Shown here one piece after another: positions 9,554 through 17,849 of a stretch of 49,347 nt of DNA (positions are counted from its first letter, which is position 1; the number at the start of each line of letters is the position of its first letter). The position numbers and the translations under genes are program-made. The DNA is from Halieaceae bacterium UBA4438. GTDB taxonomy: Bacteria > Pseudomonadota > Gammaproteobacteria > Pseudomonadales > Halieaceae. A model generated the notes under the pieces. That model did not search any database. It was not told the origin of the DNA and saw only the letters and a program-made list of their open reading frames with translations. The stretch spans positions 12,591 through 61,937 of the forward strand of contig DGPO01000055.1 in NCBI GenBank assembly GCA_002390485.1, in the 5' to 3' direction.

Positions 9554-10737
9554 ATCCGGGAATGCACGCGCTCCACCCTTACCCGTTCGAAAAGCTCGCG
9601 CAACTGACGGCCGGCATTGAGTGTCCTGACAAAGATCGTATTTCTCTGACCATTGGCGAACCCAAACACCAACCTCCTGCTCATGTATTGGAGGCCCTTG
9701 TTAACGCGCTCAACGAGGTCTCCCGATACCCGACCATTGGCGGACTACCAGAGCTCAGAGGGCACATCGCCACTTGGCTCCAAAAACGCTTTGACACGCG
9801 AGACATCGACCCCGCGACCCAGGTGCTGCCGGTAAACGGGACGCGAGAGGGTTTGTTTGCGATTGCTCAGACCTTTGTAACGCCCAAAAAGCCCGGCGCG
9901 GTGGTCATTCCAAATCCCTTTTATCAAATTTACGAGGGCGCCGCCCTACTCGCCGGTGTCCAGCCAACGCTCATACCCTGCCCCCCGGAGCTGGATTATC
10001 TGGCAAATTATCGCGAACTCTCAGAGGATGAATGGGCGCAGTGCGACCTGCTCTTTGTCTGCACACCCGGTAACCCCTCAGGCGCGGTGATTCCTGAAAA
10101 AGAGCTGCACTTTTTGATCGAAAAAGCAGTAGAGCACAACGTCGTACTGGTGAGTGACGAGTGTTACAGCGAGCTCTATTACGACGAAGCGGCGCCCCCG
10201 ATGGGTCTGCTGCAAGCGGCAACGACTATGGGGAATACAGACTTTAAACAGTGCCTTGTTTTTCACAGTCTCTCCAAGCGCTCGAACTTACCGGGTTTAC
10301 GTTCGGGCTTCGTTGCTGGCGATGCTGAGTTGGTTCAAGAGTTTCGCCGCTATCGCACGTATCACGGCTGCGCGATGCCGCTGCACCATCAGCGTGCCAG
10401 TATCGCGGCGTGGTCTGACGAGCAGCATGTCGTGGAAAACCGGCGGCTTTACCGCGCAAAGTTTGACTCCGTAACGCAGCGACTGTCGCCGGTATTACCC
10501 GTCTCAATACCCCCCGCGGGATTTTATTTGTGGCCCAAGACGCCGATGAGCGATACCGCTTTTGCGCGCGAATTGTTAGCGCAGACCAACGTCGCCGTAC
10601 TTCCCGGCAGTTTCTTAGGGCGAGAAGTCAACGGCGAGAACCCCGGCGCCGATCACGTACGCATGGCCCTGGTGGCCACACACCAAGAAACTCTGGAGGC
10701 GGCCGAGCGAATTGCGACGTGGCTGTCGCGCGGCTAG
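9550..10737 (+). CDS. dapC: succinyldiaminopimelate transaminase
   Basis: This fold-type I PLP aminotransferase forms N-succinyl-L,L-diaminopimelate from N-succinyl-2-amino-6-ketopimelate in the succinylase branch of lysine/peptidoglycan synthesis. The 395-residue protein begins MNPGMHALHPYPFEKL, typical of the DapC/ArgD-independent family of Pseudomonas and Bordetella. Visible motifs are IPNPFYQIYEG, CTPGNPSG (PLP/aspartate contact), SDECYSELYYDE and the Schiff-base lysine in HSLSKRSN (Lys243), followed by GLRSGFVAGD. dapD and dapE lie 1.1 kb downstream in the same direction, which supports the specific function over a generic aminotransferase. Confidence 0.9.
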   Translation: MNPGMHALHPYPFEKLAQLTAGIECPDKDRISLTIGEPKHQPPAHVLEALVNALNEVSRYPTIGGLPELRGHIATWLQKRFDTRDIDPATQVLPVNGTREGLFAIAQTFVTPKKPGAVVIPNPFYQIYEGAALLAGVQPTLIPCPPELDYLANYRELSEDEWAQCDLLFVCTPGNPSGAVIPEKELHFLIEKAVEHNVVLVSDECYSELYYDEAAPPMGLLQAATTMGNTDFKQCLVFHSLSKRSNLPGLRSGFVAGDAELVQEFRRYRTYHGCAMPLHHQRASIAAWSDEQHVVENRRLYRAKFDSVTQRLSPVLPVSIPPAGFYLWPKTPMSDTAFARELLAQTNVAVLPGSFLGREVNGENPGADHVRMALVATHQETLEAAERIATWLSRG

Positions 10738-10742
10738 TGCCT

Positions 10743-11408
10743 ATGAGTCGTAACTTACCAAAGCAGGCGCGCGTAGACTTTATAGACCAAAGGCTCAACG
10801 AGCTGTACCCCGAGCCACCCGTCCCGTTGGATCACAGTAATCCGTACACACTGCTCGTTGCGGTTTTGCTCAGCGCCCAGTGTACCGATGAGCGAGTCAA
10901 CCGCATCACCCCCGCTTTGTTCGAACTGGCTGACAACCCATTTGACATGGCTCAGCACAGTGCGGAAGCCATTAGAGCGATCATCAAACCCTGTGGTCTG
11001 TCCCCTCAAAAATCAAAAGCAATACGCCGACTGAGCGAAATATTGATTGAAGAGCACTCGGGGGAAGTGCCTGCTGATTTTGAAAGCCTTGAGCGACTTC
11101 CCGGCGTCGGTCATAAAACTGCAAGCGTTGTCATGGCACAATCTTTCGGTGTGCCGAGCTTTCCAGTGGACACACATATTCACCGCCTCGCGCAGCGATG
11201 GGGTCTGACTCGCGGTCGCAACGTTGTGGACACCGAACGCGATTTAAAAAAGGTATTTCGTCGCGAGCGTTGGAACGATCTGCACCTGCAGATTATTTTT
11301 TACGGTCGCGAGTTCTGCACGGCACGCAGCTGTAATGGGCTGGTCTGCGAGATTTGCACAACGTGCTATCCCGCCCGTAAACACCCCAAGAAAGTTAATA
11401 AACCGTAA
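10743..11408 (+). CDS. nth: endonuclease III-type DNA glycosylase with unusual cysteine cluster
   Basis: Endonuclease III excises oxidised pyrimidines and nicks the abasic site. The 221-residue protein has the helix-hairpin-helix LPGVGHKTA with catalytic Lys125 and the catalytic Asp143 in FPVDTHIHR, with the 18-residue spacing known from E. coli (Lys120/Asp138). The C-terminal iron-sulphur loop is odd: cysteines fall at 192, 197, 202, 205 and 208 instead of the usual C-x6-C-x2-C-x5-C. The ATG at 10743 is preferred; a GTG at 10737 overlapping the dapC stop is possible, and the frame is open further upstream inside dapC only as a shadow. It sits between dapC and an ArsC/Spx-like gene, not behind rsxE as in E. 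coli. Confidence 0.88.
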   Translation: MSRNLPKQARVDFIDQRLNELYPEPPVPLDHSNPYTLLVAVLLSAQCTDERVNRITPALFELADNPFDMAQHSAEAIRAIIKPCGLSPQKSKAIRRLSEILIEEHSGEVPADFESLERLPGVGHKTASVVMAQSFGVPSFPVDTHIHRLAQRWGLTRGRNVVDTERDLKKVFRRERWNDLHLQIIFYGREFCTARSCNGLVCEICTTCYPARKHPKKVNKP

Positions 11409-11425
11409 CACCAGCAGGTATTTTC

Positions 11426-11773
11426 ATGGCGACAATCATTTACGGCATTCCGACCTGCGACAGCGTTCGCAAGGCACGGCAATGGCTCAACGCACAAGAC
11501 ATTGAACACACGTTTGTCGACGTGCGTGAATCGACCCCCTCTAAAGCGCTGATCGATGAATGGCTCGCGCGATTGGGCGCCGAAAAGCTCGTTAACAAAC
11601 GAAGTACTACCTGGAAAAATATGTCTGATATTGAGCGTCATGAAGCGCAGTCCGGTGATACCGCGGCCGTGCTGATTGCGAATCCCACGCTGATCAAACG
11701 CCCGGTACTCTCACACGGCAGCGTCCTTGACGTGGGCTTCAAAGCCGATACCTACCGCGTTTATTTTCAGTAA
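11426..11773 (+). CDS. ArsC/Spx-family protein (YffB-like)
   Basis: A 115-residue thioredoxin-fold protein of the ArsC/Spx/YffB family. It has a single N-terminal redox cysteine in IYGIPTCDSVRKARQWL (Cys11) and the family blocks VNKRSTTWKNM and LIANPTLIKRPVL. True arsenate reductases use additional conserved arginines, and YffB is of unknown physiological role, so I do not call it an arsenate reductase. Its placement directly before dapD/dapE parallels yffB-dapE in E. coli. SD-like sequence is weak; the start is the only ATG that gives the full first beta strand. Confidence 0.82.
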   Translation: MATIIYGIPTCDSVRKARQWLNAQDIEHTFVDVRESTPSKALIDEWLARLGAEKLVNKRSTTWKNMSDIERHEAQSGDTAAVLIANPTLIKRPVLSHGSVLDVGFKADTYRVYFQ

Positions 11774-11799
11774 CCCGTTGTAAATCAGGAGCGATTATT

Positions 11800-12813
11800 A
11801 TGGCCGATAAGATGCATGGATTCGGACTGGGCGTCATCTCTGAGAACGCCAAAGGTGCGATCTTGGATGTGTTTTACCCCACACCCCTTGGCGATGTGAC
11901 CGGCCCGCTGTCAGACGCAGTCAGCGGCGTTTGTGGTCGACTGGATCGTAGTGACTTAAAAACCCTCGCCAATAATGCCCGAAGTGCTGGGGATGAGGCG
12001 CTTGCGGCGCTGTCAGACCGGCTTAGTGAAAGCCCTGCGTCTGTTGTTGCATCCTCTTTGGCAGCCAATGTCGCCCCCGTGTCGGTAGAGGACGCCTACC
12101 TCAAACTTCATATGCTGTCACATCGACTCGTGAAGCCTCATGGCACTGATCTCACGGGCGTATTTGGATTGCTACCCAATGTCGCATGGACTGACGAGGG
12201 GCCTATTGACCTCAGCGAGCTGGCTGAGCGGCAATTAAGTGCCCGCCTGAAGGGCAAAGTACTGGAGGTCGCAAGCGTCGATAAATTCCCAAAAATGACC
12301 AATTACGTCGTCCCTGAGGGTGTCAGAATTGCGCACAGTGCCCGCGTTCGCCTGGGCGCTTATCTTGGCGCTGGAACAACGGTGATGCACGAAGGCTTTA
12401 TAAATTTTAATGCCGGAACTGCAGGCCCAGGAATGGTCGAAGGCCGCATTTCGGCCGGTGTTATGGTCGGTAAAGGCTCTGATTTGGGTGGCGGTTGCTC
12501 AACCATGGGGACCCTGTCCGGCGGCGGCAACATGATCATTTCTGTGGGCGAGGAGTGTCTAATCGGTGCCAACGCCGGTCTGGGTATTCCCTTGGGCGAC
12601 CGATGCACCATCGAGGCGGGACTGTTTATTACTGCGGGCACTAAAGTTACCGTGCTTGATGACGCAAAGCAGGCCGTTGAAACCACGGCAGCTCGATATC
12701 TAGCGGGACGCTCGGACCTCTTATTTCGACGCAACTCGCAGTCAGGTTCGGTAGAATGTCTGACGAACAAAACAGCGATCGAACTCAACGAGAGCCTTCA
12801 TGCCCATAACTGA
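11800..12813 (+). CDS. dapD: 2,3,4,5-tetrahydropyridine-2,6-dicarboxylate N-succinyltransferase, long form
   Basis: DapD adds succinyl from succinyl-CoA to tetrahydrodipicolinate. The 337-residue protein belongs to the long DapD class found in Pseudomonas and Actinobacteria rather than the 274-residue E. coli class: an N-terminal alpha/beta region of about 170 residues is followed by a left-handed beta-helix of hexapeptide repeats ([20 protein letters not shown] through [20 protein letters not shown] and [16 protein letters not shown]). It has a clean SD (AGGAGCG) 11 bp before the ATG. Its 3' end overlaps dapE by 14 bp in another frame, which implies coupled translation of successive pathway enzymes. 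Confidence 0.94.
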   Translation: MADKMHGFGLGVISENAKGAILDVFYPTPLGDVTGPLSDAVSGVCGRLDRSDLKTLANNARSAGDEALAALSDRLSESPASVVASSLAANVAPVSVEDAYLKLHMLSHRLVKPHGTDLTGVFGLLPNVAWTDEGPIDLSELAERQLSARLKGKVLEVASVDKFPKMTNYVVPEGVRIAHSARVRLGAYLGAGTTVMHEGFINFNAGTAGPGMVEGRISAGVMVGKGSDLGGGCSTMGTLSGGGNMIISVGEECLIGANAGLGIPLGDRCTIEAGLFITAGTKVTVLDDAKQAVETTAARYLAGRSDLLFRRNSQSGSVECLTNKTAIELNESLHAHN

Positions 12814-13945
12814 TTCGGAACACCCCTCTGTCGCGTTGACCAAAGAACTCATTAGCAAGCAGTCGGTAACGCCTGCGGATGACGGCTGTCAGCCTTTACT
12901 CGCAGAGCGCCTGTCAAAATTAGGGTTTGATTGCGAATCATTACCCAGAGAAGAAGTACTCAACCTTTGGGCGACACGTGGCACTCACGGACCCACCTTG
13001 GTTTTTGCAGGACACACCGATGTGGTGCCGCCTGGACCTCGCGAGCACTGGGACAGCGATCCTTTTGTGCCTACCGAGCGCGGGGGTTTTCTCTATGGGC
13101 GCGGGGCCGCAGACATGAAGGCCAGTCTTGCAGCAATGGTGGTGGCAACAGAATCTTTTGTCGCAAACCATCCGCATCACAAAGGGAGAATCGGCTATCT
13201 CATTACCGCCGACGAGGAAGGCCCTGCGATTCACGGGACGCGTTACGTCGTCGACACGCTACAGCGCCGAGGGGAATCCATCGACTGGTGCGTCGTGGGT
13301 GAACCGTCCAGCACATCGACTTTAGGCGATATCATTAAAAATGGCCGCCGAGGGTCTATTAATGCAACCCTAACGATCAAAGGTAAGCAGGGGCATGTGG
13401 CCTATCCACATCTAGCCGATAATCCCATGCATAAGGCGTTTGCAGCACTGACGGCGCTCTCAGAGCTAAGCTGGGATAGCGGCAACGATTACTTTGACCC
13501 AACGCAGCTCCAGTTCTCCAATATTCATTCGGGTACCGGCGCAACCAACGTCATCCCAGGAGAACTAGTCGCTGTTTTTAACCTTCGGTTTTCTACCGAG
13601 ATCACCGCCGATGAAATCCAGTCCAAATGTGAGACGGTGCTCGATGCCACTGGCATCGACTATTCACTCGACTGGCAACTGAGTGGCAATCCGTTTTTGA
13701 CTGAGCCCGGCGATCTGGTAGACGCGGTCAGGGAGAGCATTATGACCGTGACAGGCGTCAGCACCCAGCTCAGCACGGGGGGAGGAACGTCCGACGGGCG
13801 TTTTATCGCGAGCATGGGTAGCCAAATTATTGAACTGGGCCCCATAAACGCGTCTATCCATCAGAGAAACGAACACGTCTTGCTCTCAGACATACCGAAG
13901 CTCGCTCGTATTTATGAGGGCATTATGGAACGGCTGCTGACCTAG
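12800..13945 (+). CDS. dapE: succinyl-diaminopimelate desuccinylase
   Basis: DapE is a di-zinc M20 peptidase-family hydrolase that releases L,L-diaminopimelate and succinate. The 381-residue protein shows the zinc and catalytic motifs in order: [10 protein letters not shown] (first His and catalytic Asp), GRGAADMKA (bridging Asp), DEEGPA (general-base Glu pair), GEPSST, and near the end GGTSDGRF and [12 protein letters not shown] (last His ligand). It starts inside the last codons of dapD. The stop overlaps the stop of the convergent orphan gene by four bases, leaving no room for a separate terminator. Confidence 0.96.
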   Translation: MPITDSEHPSVALTKELISKQSVTPADDGCQPLLAERLSKLGFDCESLPREEVLNLWATRGTHGPTLVFAGHTDVVPPGPREHWDSDPFVPTERGGFLYGRGAADMKASLAAMVVATESFVANHPHHKGRIGYLITADEEGPAIHGTRYVVDTLQRRGESIDWCVVGEPSSTSTLGDIIKNGRRGSINATLTIKGKQGHVAYPHLADNPMHKAFAALTALSELSWDSGNDYFDPTQLQFSNIHSGTGATNVIPGELVAVFNLRFSTEITADEIQSKCETVLDATGIDYSLDWQLSGNPFLTEPGDLVDAVRESIMTVTGVSTQLSTGGGTSDGRFIASMGSQIIELGPINASIHQRNEHVLLSDIPKLARIYEGIMERLLT

Positions 13946-14439
13946 AGCGTCATCGCGTCGCCCTGCCTCATGAAGTCAAAGTGAGCGCTGGGTACCAGTG
14001 TTACAAGACCCTCGAGTAAAACGCGAAAGTAAGCTTCGCTCGCGCGCGACCATACATCAGCGTTACCCGGCAAGATAAAGCGCCAACGGCAGGCAGGATT
14101 GAGAGACACGGCAGCCTCCAAAAGCTCGGTTATCCCGACGATCTGTCCTTGGAGATAGTCACTGGCGGATAGCGAACCGCTCTCTTTGTCGCCGCTTGAA
14201 AAGTCAAAGGGGTGAAGTTCGCAAAAAATGTGCGCCGGAGCCTCGTTTTGGCGAAGCCAATCGATCAGTCTCGCCCGACCCTCTACCGTCCTCATATCGA
14301 CATGGAGGTGATCCGCAAGACTCGCGATATTTGGATTTCTCTCACTGTTGGCGTAAACCCATCGGTAACCCAAGGCTTTTGCCGCAGTCGCGACTTCGGT
14401 CGGAAAGTAACGCCCAACGTACAAAACACTCTTTTCCAC
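13942..14439 (-). CDS. uncharacterised 165-residue protein
   Basis: I do not recognise this family. It starts with GTG (14439), supported by an unusually strong purine-rich SD (GGGGGAGGGG, 14442-14451) three bases upstream. The N-terminus [20 protein letters not shown] reads like the first beta-alpha unit of a Rossmann-type fold, and the later [18 protein letters not shown] resembles the helix of sugar epimerase/SDR proteins, but no GxxGxxG or YxxxK motif is present, so a nucleotide-binding or enzymatic role is not supported. It lies 15 bp after rsmJ on the same strand and is probably cotranscribed with rsmJ and the cyclase-like gene. It overlaps the end of dapE by four bases. Confidence 0.75.
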   Translation of the reverse strand: MEKSVLYVGRYFPTEVATAAKALGYRWVYANSERNPNIASLADHLHVDMRTVEGRARLIDWLRQNEAPAHIFCELHPFDFSSGDKESGSLSASDYLQGQIVGITELLEAAVSLNPACRWRFILPGNADVWSRASEAYFRVLLEGLVTLVPSAHFDFMRQGDAMTL

Positions 14440-14454
14440 GTCTCCCCTCCCCCT

Positions 14455-15210
14455 TTATTTTACAATGACGTCAAAGCGGACGGTCTTGCCAGCGATACTG
14501 TATGAGGGCTTGCTCACCCCTAACGATGGCGCCTTTACCGGACGCTTGACCACCACACGATCAACGGGCTGTGCCACCGCCCAAGTCAGCAGTGCCTCAG
14601 CATTCGGGGCTCCCGACGCATCGGTAAACAGTGCCTGGACTGTCGCCAAGTCTTTTTTCACGGCCGCTGACTTGCCGCGCTCGGGAAACATAGGGTCAAT
14701 GTAGATCGCGTCGAATCCCTCAAGCGCCCGTTCGCAACTGTCCCCGGTTACAACAGTCATATGATCTGCGGCCTCAACCACCTTTGTGTGTGCACTGAGT
14801 AGCGCGAGCTCACGAGCCTGATTTAAGAGGAATCCCAGCGGCACAGACCACTCCGACAAAACGACGTCACATCCAAGGTCCGCCAACACAAAAGCATCTC
14901 GCCCAAGTCCTGCTGTTGCATCAAACACGCGCGGTTTTACATCGTGCTTTACCCCAACTGCACGACCCAATGGCTCATTGTGGCCCGACTTTCGCCGGTG
15001 CAACATTTCGGGGGCCGAAAAATCGATGCAGACTCGGCCCAGTCTCGGCCGTTGAAGGCGCTGAAGCCATGACCTGTCTGTATCGACAACCAGTGCAACA
15101 CCGGAATCAAGACCTTCAATCGAATGCGCATACGCCAGCCCCAAGTCCAATGCCACAGACTTTGCAAGAGACTGAACCGCATGAGAGGCAGGCGTCACAA
15201 GGCACGACAT
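14455..15210 (-). CDS. rsmJ: 16S rRNA (guanine(1516)-N(2))-methyltransferase
   Basis: RsmJ (YhiQ) methylates G1516 of 16S rRNA with S-adenosylmethionine. The 251-residue protein shows the SAM-binding motif VFDATAGLGRDAFVLADLG (about residues 95-113), the catalytic-type YIDPMFPERGKSA block and the C-terminal RVVVKRPVKAPSLG, followed by GKTVRFDV, all characteristic of RsmJ. Its start codon shares one base with the stop of the cyclase-like gene upstream (TAATG), so translation is probably coupled. In E. coli rsmJ is next to prlC; here the neighbours are different. Confidence 0.92.
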   Translation of the reverse strand: MSCLVTPASHAVQSLAKSVALDLGLAYAHSIEGLDSGVALVVDTDRSWLQRLQRPRLGRVCIDFSAPEMLHRRKSGHNEPLGRAVGVKHDVKPRVFDATAGLGRDAFVLADLGCDVVLSEWSVPLGFLLNQARELALLSAHTKVVEAADHMTVVTGDSCERALEGFDAIYIDPMFPERGKSAAVKKDLATVQALFTDASGAPNAEALLTWAVAQPVDRVVVKRPVKAPSLGVSKPSYSIAGKTVRFDVIVK

Positions 15211-16277
15211 TAGCGATTTCTCACGCCCAAAGACAGCGTACGACCTTCAAGCTCAAGGGTAAAACCTACATTGTGCGCGCTCTGACTCAAACCGTGTTTG
15301 TCCGTCACCTCAATGAGACGCTCATCAGGCTGACCTGCCGACCACGGCTGAAAATGAATCTTCGTCAACCGGTCTTCATCAACACGTATACCGGACATAT
15401 CGAGAAGCTCATCACGCGAGTGACATAAAAACTCGGCTGGCGTCGCAGGGACATCGCTATCAGGCAGCAGTGCTAAAAAATCACCCATGTGTATGCCCGC
15501 TGGGGGAACACTCTCCACTAATCGGGCAAGCTTGATGGTCACGTCACCCACGATATAGCTCAAAACGGTTGGATTGATCCCTTCTGCCTGCGATAACTCG
15601 TAGTGACTACCAATATGAAACGCAGAACGCAGTGTGGGCACCGATCCAAACTGCGACTTCTCACGCGCGACCGCATTGTCAATTAAGACCAACAAGAAGA
15701 AGGTCAGTAAGTCGGCGTTGGGGAAAACCCCTAGATCTCGATTCCAAACATAATAGCCATCTCCCGTGGTAGTCCGCGCAAAATTGACTTCGATTCCCTC
15801 GCGCTTGAGCTTGGAATAGGCTGAGTTCATAGAGTAAGACAGACTATTGAGTTGGCTCGCTTGTTCAAAGGGCCGAAACAACGAAAAATCGGCGATATCA
15901 AACAGTACGACGGCTCGGCTTTCCTCGTGACCGAGACTGTAACGCTTGATCATGGAATCGATCTGCGCGACGGTCTCATCGTCCTCAGTTAAGGCTTGAT
16001 CCAATTTTACAAAACTTGGCGCCACGCCGAGTTTACGGGCGATCTCGAAAATTTCAGTGTGCGCTTTAAAGCGACTGCCAGAAATCAAATCTCGAACGAA
16101 ATCCTCGTTCTGCTCTCCCACTCCCGAGGGGTGATTAGGTGACGTGAAATTACCTAAAAAGTAATGCGGAACAACAATGGTGAGCAAGCCGTTGGGATCA
16201 AACGCCCAACACAACAGAATACTCTGCCCAAGTCGCCATTGCTTTTTTAGGGTTATTTCAAGTTGGTCTAGGGCCAC
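15210..16277 (-). CDS. divergent class III nucleotide cyclase-like protein
   Basis: A soluble 355-residue protein whose middle half reads as a class III adenylate/guanylate cyclase homology domain (about 120-270). LFDIADFS (Asp127) matches the first metal-binding strand and TTGDGYYVW (Asp173) the second metal aspartate. RSAFHIGSHYEL then VGDVTIKLARLVESVPPAGIH matches the R-x-x-x-H-x-G and V-N-x-A-x-R-L stretches. The transition-state Arg is present (Arg252), but the Asn four residues before it is Ile248, and the adenine-recognising Lys before G-D is absent. The N-terminal 120 and C-terminal 85 residues match nothing I know. The GTG start is supported by GAGGAAAG. No membrane segment is seen. 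Cyclase activity and its product are uncertain. Confidence 0.6.
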   Translation of the reverse strand: MALDQLEITLKKQWRLGQSILLCWAFDPNGLLTIVVPHYFLGNFTSPNHPSGVGEQNEDFVRDLISGSRFKAHTEIFEIARKLGVAPSFVKLDQALTEDDETVAQIDSMIKRYSLGHEESRAVVLFDIADFSLFRPFEQASQLNSLSYSMNSAYSKLKREGIEVNFARTTTGDGYYVWNRDLGVFPNADLLTFFLLVLIDNAVAREKSQFGSVPTLRSAFHIGSHYELSQAEGINPTVLSYIVGDVTIKLARLVESVPPAGIHMGDFLALLPDSDVPATPAEFLCHSRDELLDMSGIRVDEDRLTKIHFQPWSAGQPDERLIEVTDKHGLSQSAHNVGFTLELEGRTLSLGVRNR

Positions 16278-16386
16278 CTTTCCTCACCGAGCAATTAATC
16301 GATTATTTTCGCATGCGCGATTCAAGTGCATCTCGAACTTAAGCTTCTGCACTGGCATCATACCGACTCGGCAAGCGGAATTCGTC

Positions 16387-16944
16387 ATGGTATCAACTTT
16401 ATCGACATCAATGCTCAGTGAGTCCCACAAGGCTAGGTCCCTGGGACGTATTTGGACTGGCATTTTGATCGTTCCATTGATCGCACTCACATCGTGTAGC
16501 GGGCTAGCAAAATATGACATCACGCTGAATGAGCGAAGCCTTTACTCACCCAGAAGCCTCTTCGAGGACTACCACATAGCCGACCCCGGACTTGCATCTT
16601 GCGTGGCACAAGCCATTGAGGACGGACTGATCTATACCTCGAGCGGACTTGAGGTACTCAACTGCTCCGATGCTGGTATTCGATCACTGTCGGGGCTTTC
16701 GCAGTTTCAGGCACTTCAGCGAATCAAGCTCACGGATAACGCGGTACGTAATCTTGTGGAAATCACGAGTCTTGAGCGCCTCATCGAACTACAACTCGAT
16801 AATAATCTCATTGTCGATATCGTCCCTTTAGTGAATCTAACGGCGTTAGAACAGGTCAACTTAGTCGGCAATGACGCGCTGCAGTGTCACAGTCTCGCTC
16901 GATTCAATGACCAGGTTCAGGTCATGAAACCGGAGCATTGCTAG
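16387..16944 (+). CDS. leucine-rich-repeat lipoprotein
   Basis: A 185-residue predicted lipoprotein. A basic N-terminal region is followed by a hydrophobic stretch and the lipobox LTSC (Cys37), so it should be lipidated and held in the envelope. Residues 88-153 form three exact 22-residue leucine-rich repeats of the SDS22/internalin type (LEVLNCSDAGI..., LQRIKLTDNAV..., LIELQLDNNLI...), followed by a fourth partial repeat and a C-terminal Cys. The ATG at 16387 is chosen because it gives a signal peptide; the longer frame from 16177 would be antisense to the cyclase-like gene. Its stop overlaps the start of the acyltransferase, suggesting a two-gene unit. LRRs usually bind proteins; the partner is unknown. 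Confidence 0.75.
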   Translation: MVSTLSTSMLSESHKARSLGRIWTGILIVPLIALTSCSGLAKYDITLNERSLYSPRSLFEDYHIADPGLASCVAQAIEDGLIYTSSGLEVLNCSDAGIRSLSGLSQFQALQRIKLTDNAVRNLVEITSLERLIELQLDNNLIVDIVPLVNLTALEQVNLVGNDALQCHSLARFNDQVQVMKPEHC

Positions 16945-17849
16945 TGCTCACCTACTGGATTTATCGCGGGATTGCCGCGCTGCCACTGCGAACGTCTTAC
17001 GGCCTTGCGCGAATCTTTGCGTGGCTGACAGAGTTTGTCTTTCGCTATCGGATCAAGACTGTCGACAGCAATCTACGGAATGCGTTTCCCGACAAACCCG
17101 AAGCGTGGTACGCGCAAACACGTCACGCATTTTATCAGCAGTTCGCAGAGGTCGCGGTCGAGGCGCTGTACGCCTGGCGCATACCCAAAGAGGAACTTGA
17201 GCGCAGAATGACCCTAAAAGGCTGGGAGCCCCTCATGTCCGAAGAAGGGACGCCGGCACCCGGGATCATACTCGCCCTGCATCACACCAACTGGGAGTGG
17301 CTCACACAACGTGCAAGCTTGGCGGCAAGAGCCCCGTTTGACGGCGTTTACAAACCCTTGCATGACCAAGGTGCTGATCGATTTGCACTGGAGTCACGCG
17401 GGAAATTCGGGGGGACGCTAGTGACCATGAAATCCATTGGGAAATACGTCTTAAAAGCACGAAGAGCCAATCGAGTATTGGCTCTGCTCGCTGACCAGTC
17501 TCCCGGAAAAAAAGAGGTGGCCTATTGGACTGACTTTTTAAACCAACCCACGGCATTCTTTATGGGACCTGCGACGCTTGCTCGCCTCACGCGCTACCCC
17601 GTCTATTTCGCAAGGACACGACGGATTTCTCGGGGCCACTATGAGGCAGAACTTCTCGAATTGTGTGCGACTCCAGGCTCCCTGTCAGAGGATGAACTCA
17701 TCGAACGGTACGCTCAGATGTCCGAAGAGGCGATACGCCTTCAGCCGGAAAGTTATTTATGGTCGAATCGACGATGGAAGCTTAAGCCCCCTCAAGCAAC
17801 GCGAGAAACACCACCGGATGACTCAGATGTCGTCCAACCAAACCCTTGA
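16944..17849 (+). CDS. LpxL/HtrB-family acyltransferase
   Basis: A 301-residue protein of the lipid A biosynthesis acyltransferase family, which transfers acyl chains to lipid A (or other lipids) at the inner membrane. It has an N-terminal hydrophobic anchor, the catalytic HHTNWE (H-x4-E, about residues 113-118), KPLHDQGADRFALESRGKFG, and LLADQSPGKKEVA-like DQ motif followed by FFMGPATLARLT. The GTG at 16944 is preferred since GGAG lies eight bases upstream; a TTG at 16938 is too close to that SD. Whether it acts on lipid A or on another acceptor such as an ornithine or glycine lipid cannot be said. The 3' end overlaps the MBL hydrolase gene antisense by 58 bp. Confidence 0.85.
   Translation: MLTYWIYRGIAALPLRTSYGLARIFAWLTEFVFRYRIKTVDSNLRNAFPDKPEAWYAQTRHAFYQQFAEVAVEALYAWRIPKEELERRMTLKGWEPLMSEEGTPAPGIILALHHTNWEWLTQRASLAARAPFDGVYKPLHDQGADRFALESRGKFGGTLVTMKSIGKYVLKARRANRVLALLADQSPGKKEVAYWTDFLNQPTAFFMGPATLARLTRYPVYFARTRRISRGHYEAELLELCATPGSLSEDELIERYAQMSEEAIRLQPESYLWSNRRWKLKPPQATRETPPDDSDVVQPNP

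Noticed and set aside
10530..10742. 71-codon upstream extension of nth
   Set aside because: It lies within the conserved end of dapC in another frame and has Arg-rich non-homologous sequence; nth homology begins at 10743.
16177..16386. 70-codon upstream extension of the LRR lipoprotein
   Set aside because: It is antisense to the cyclase-like gene start and would bury the signal peptide internally.
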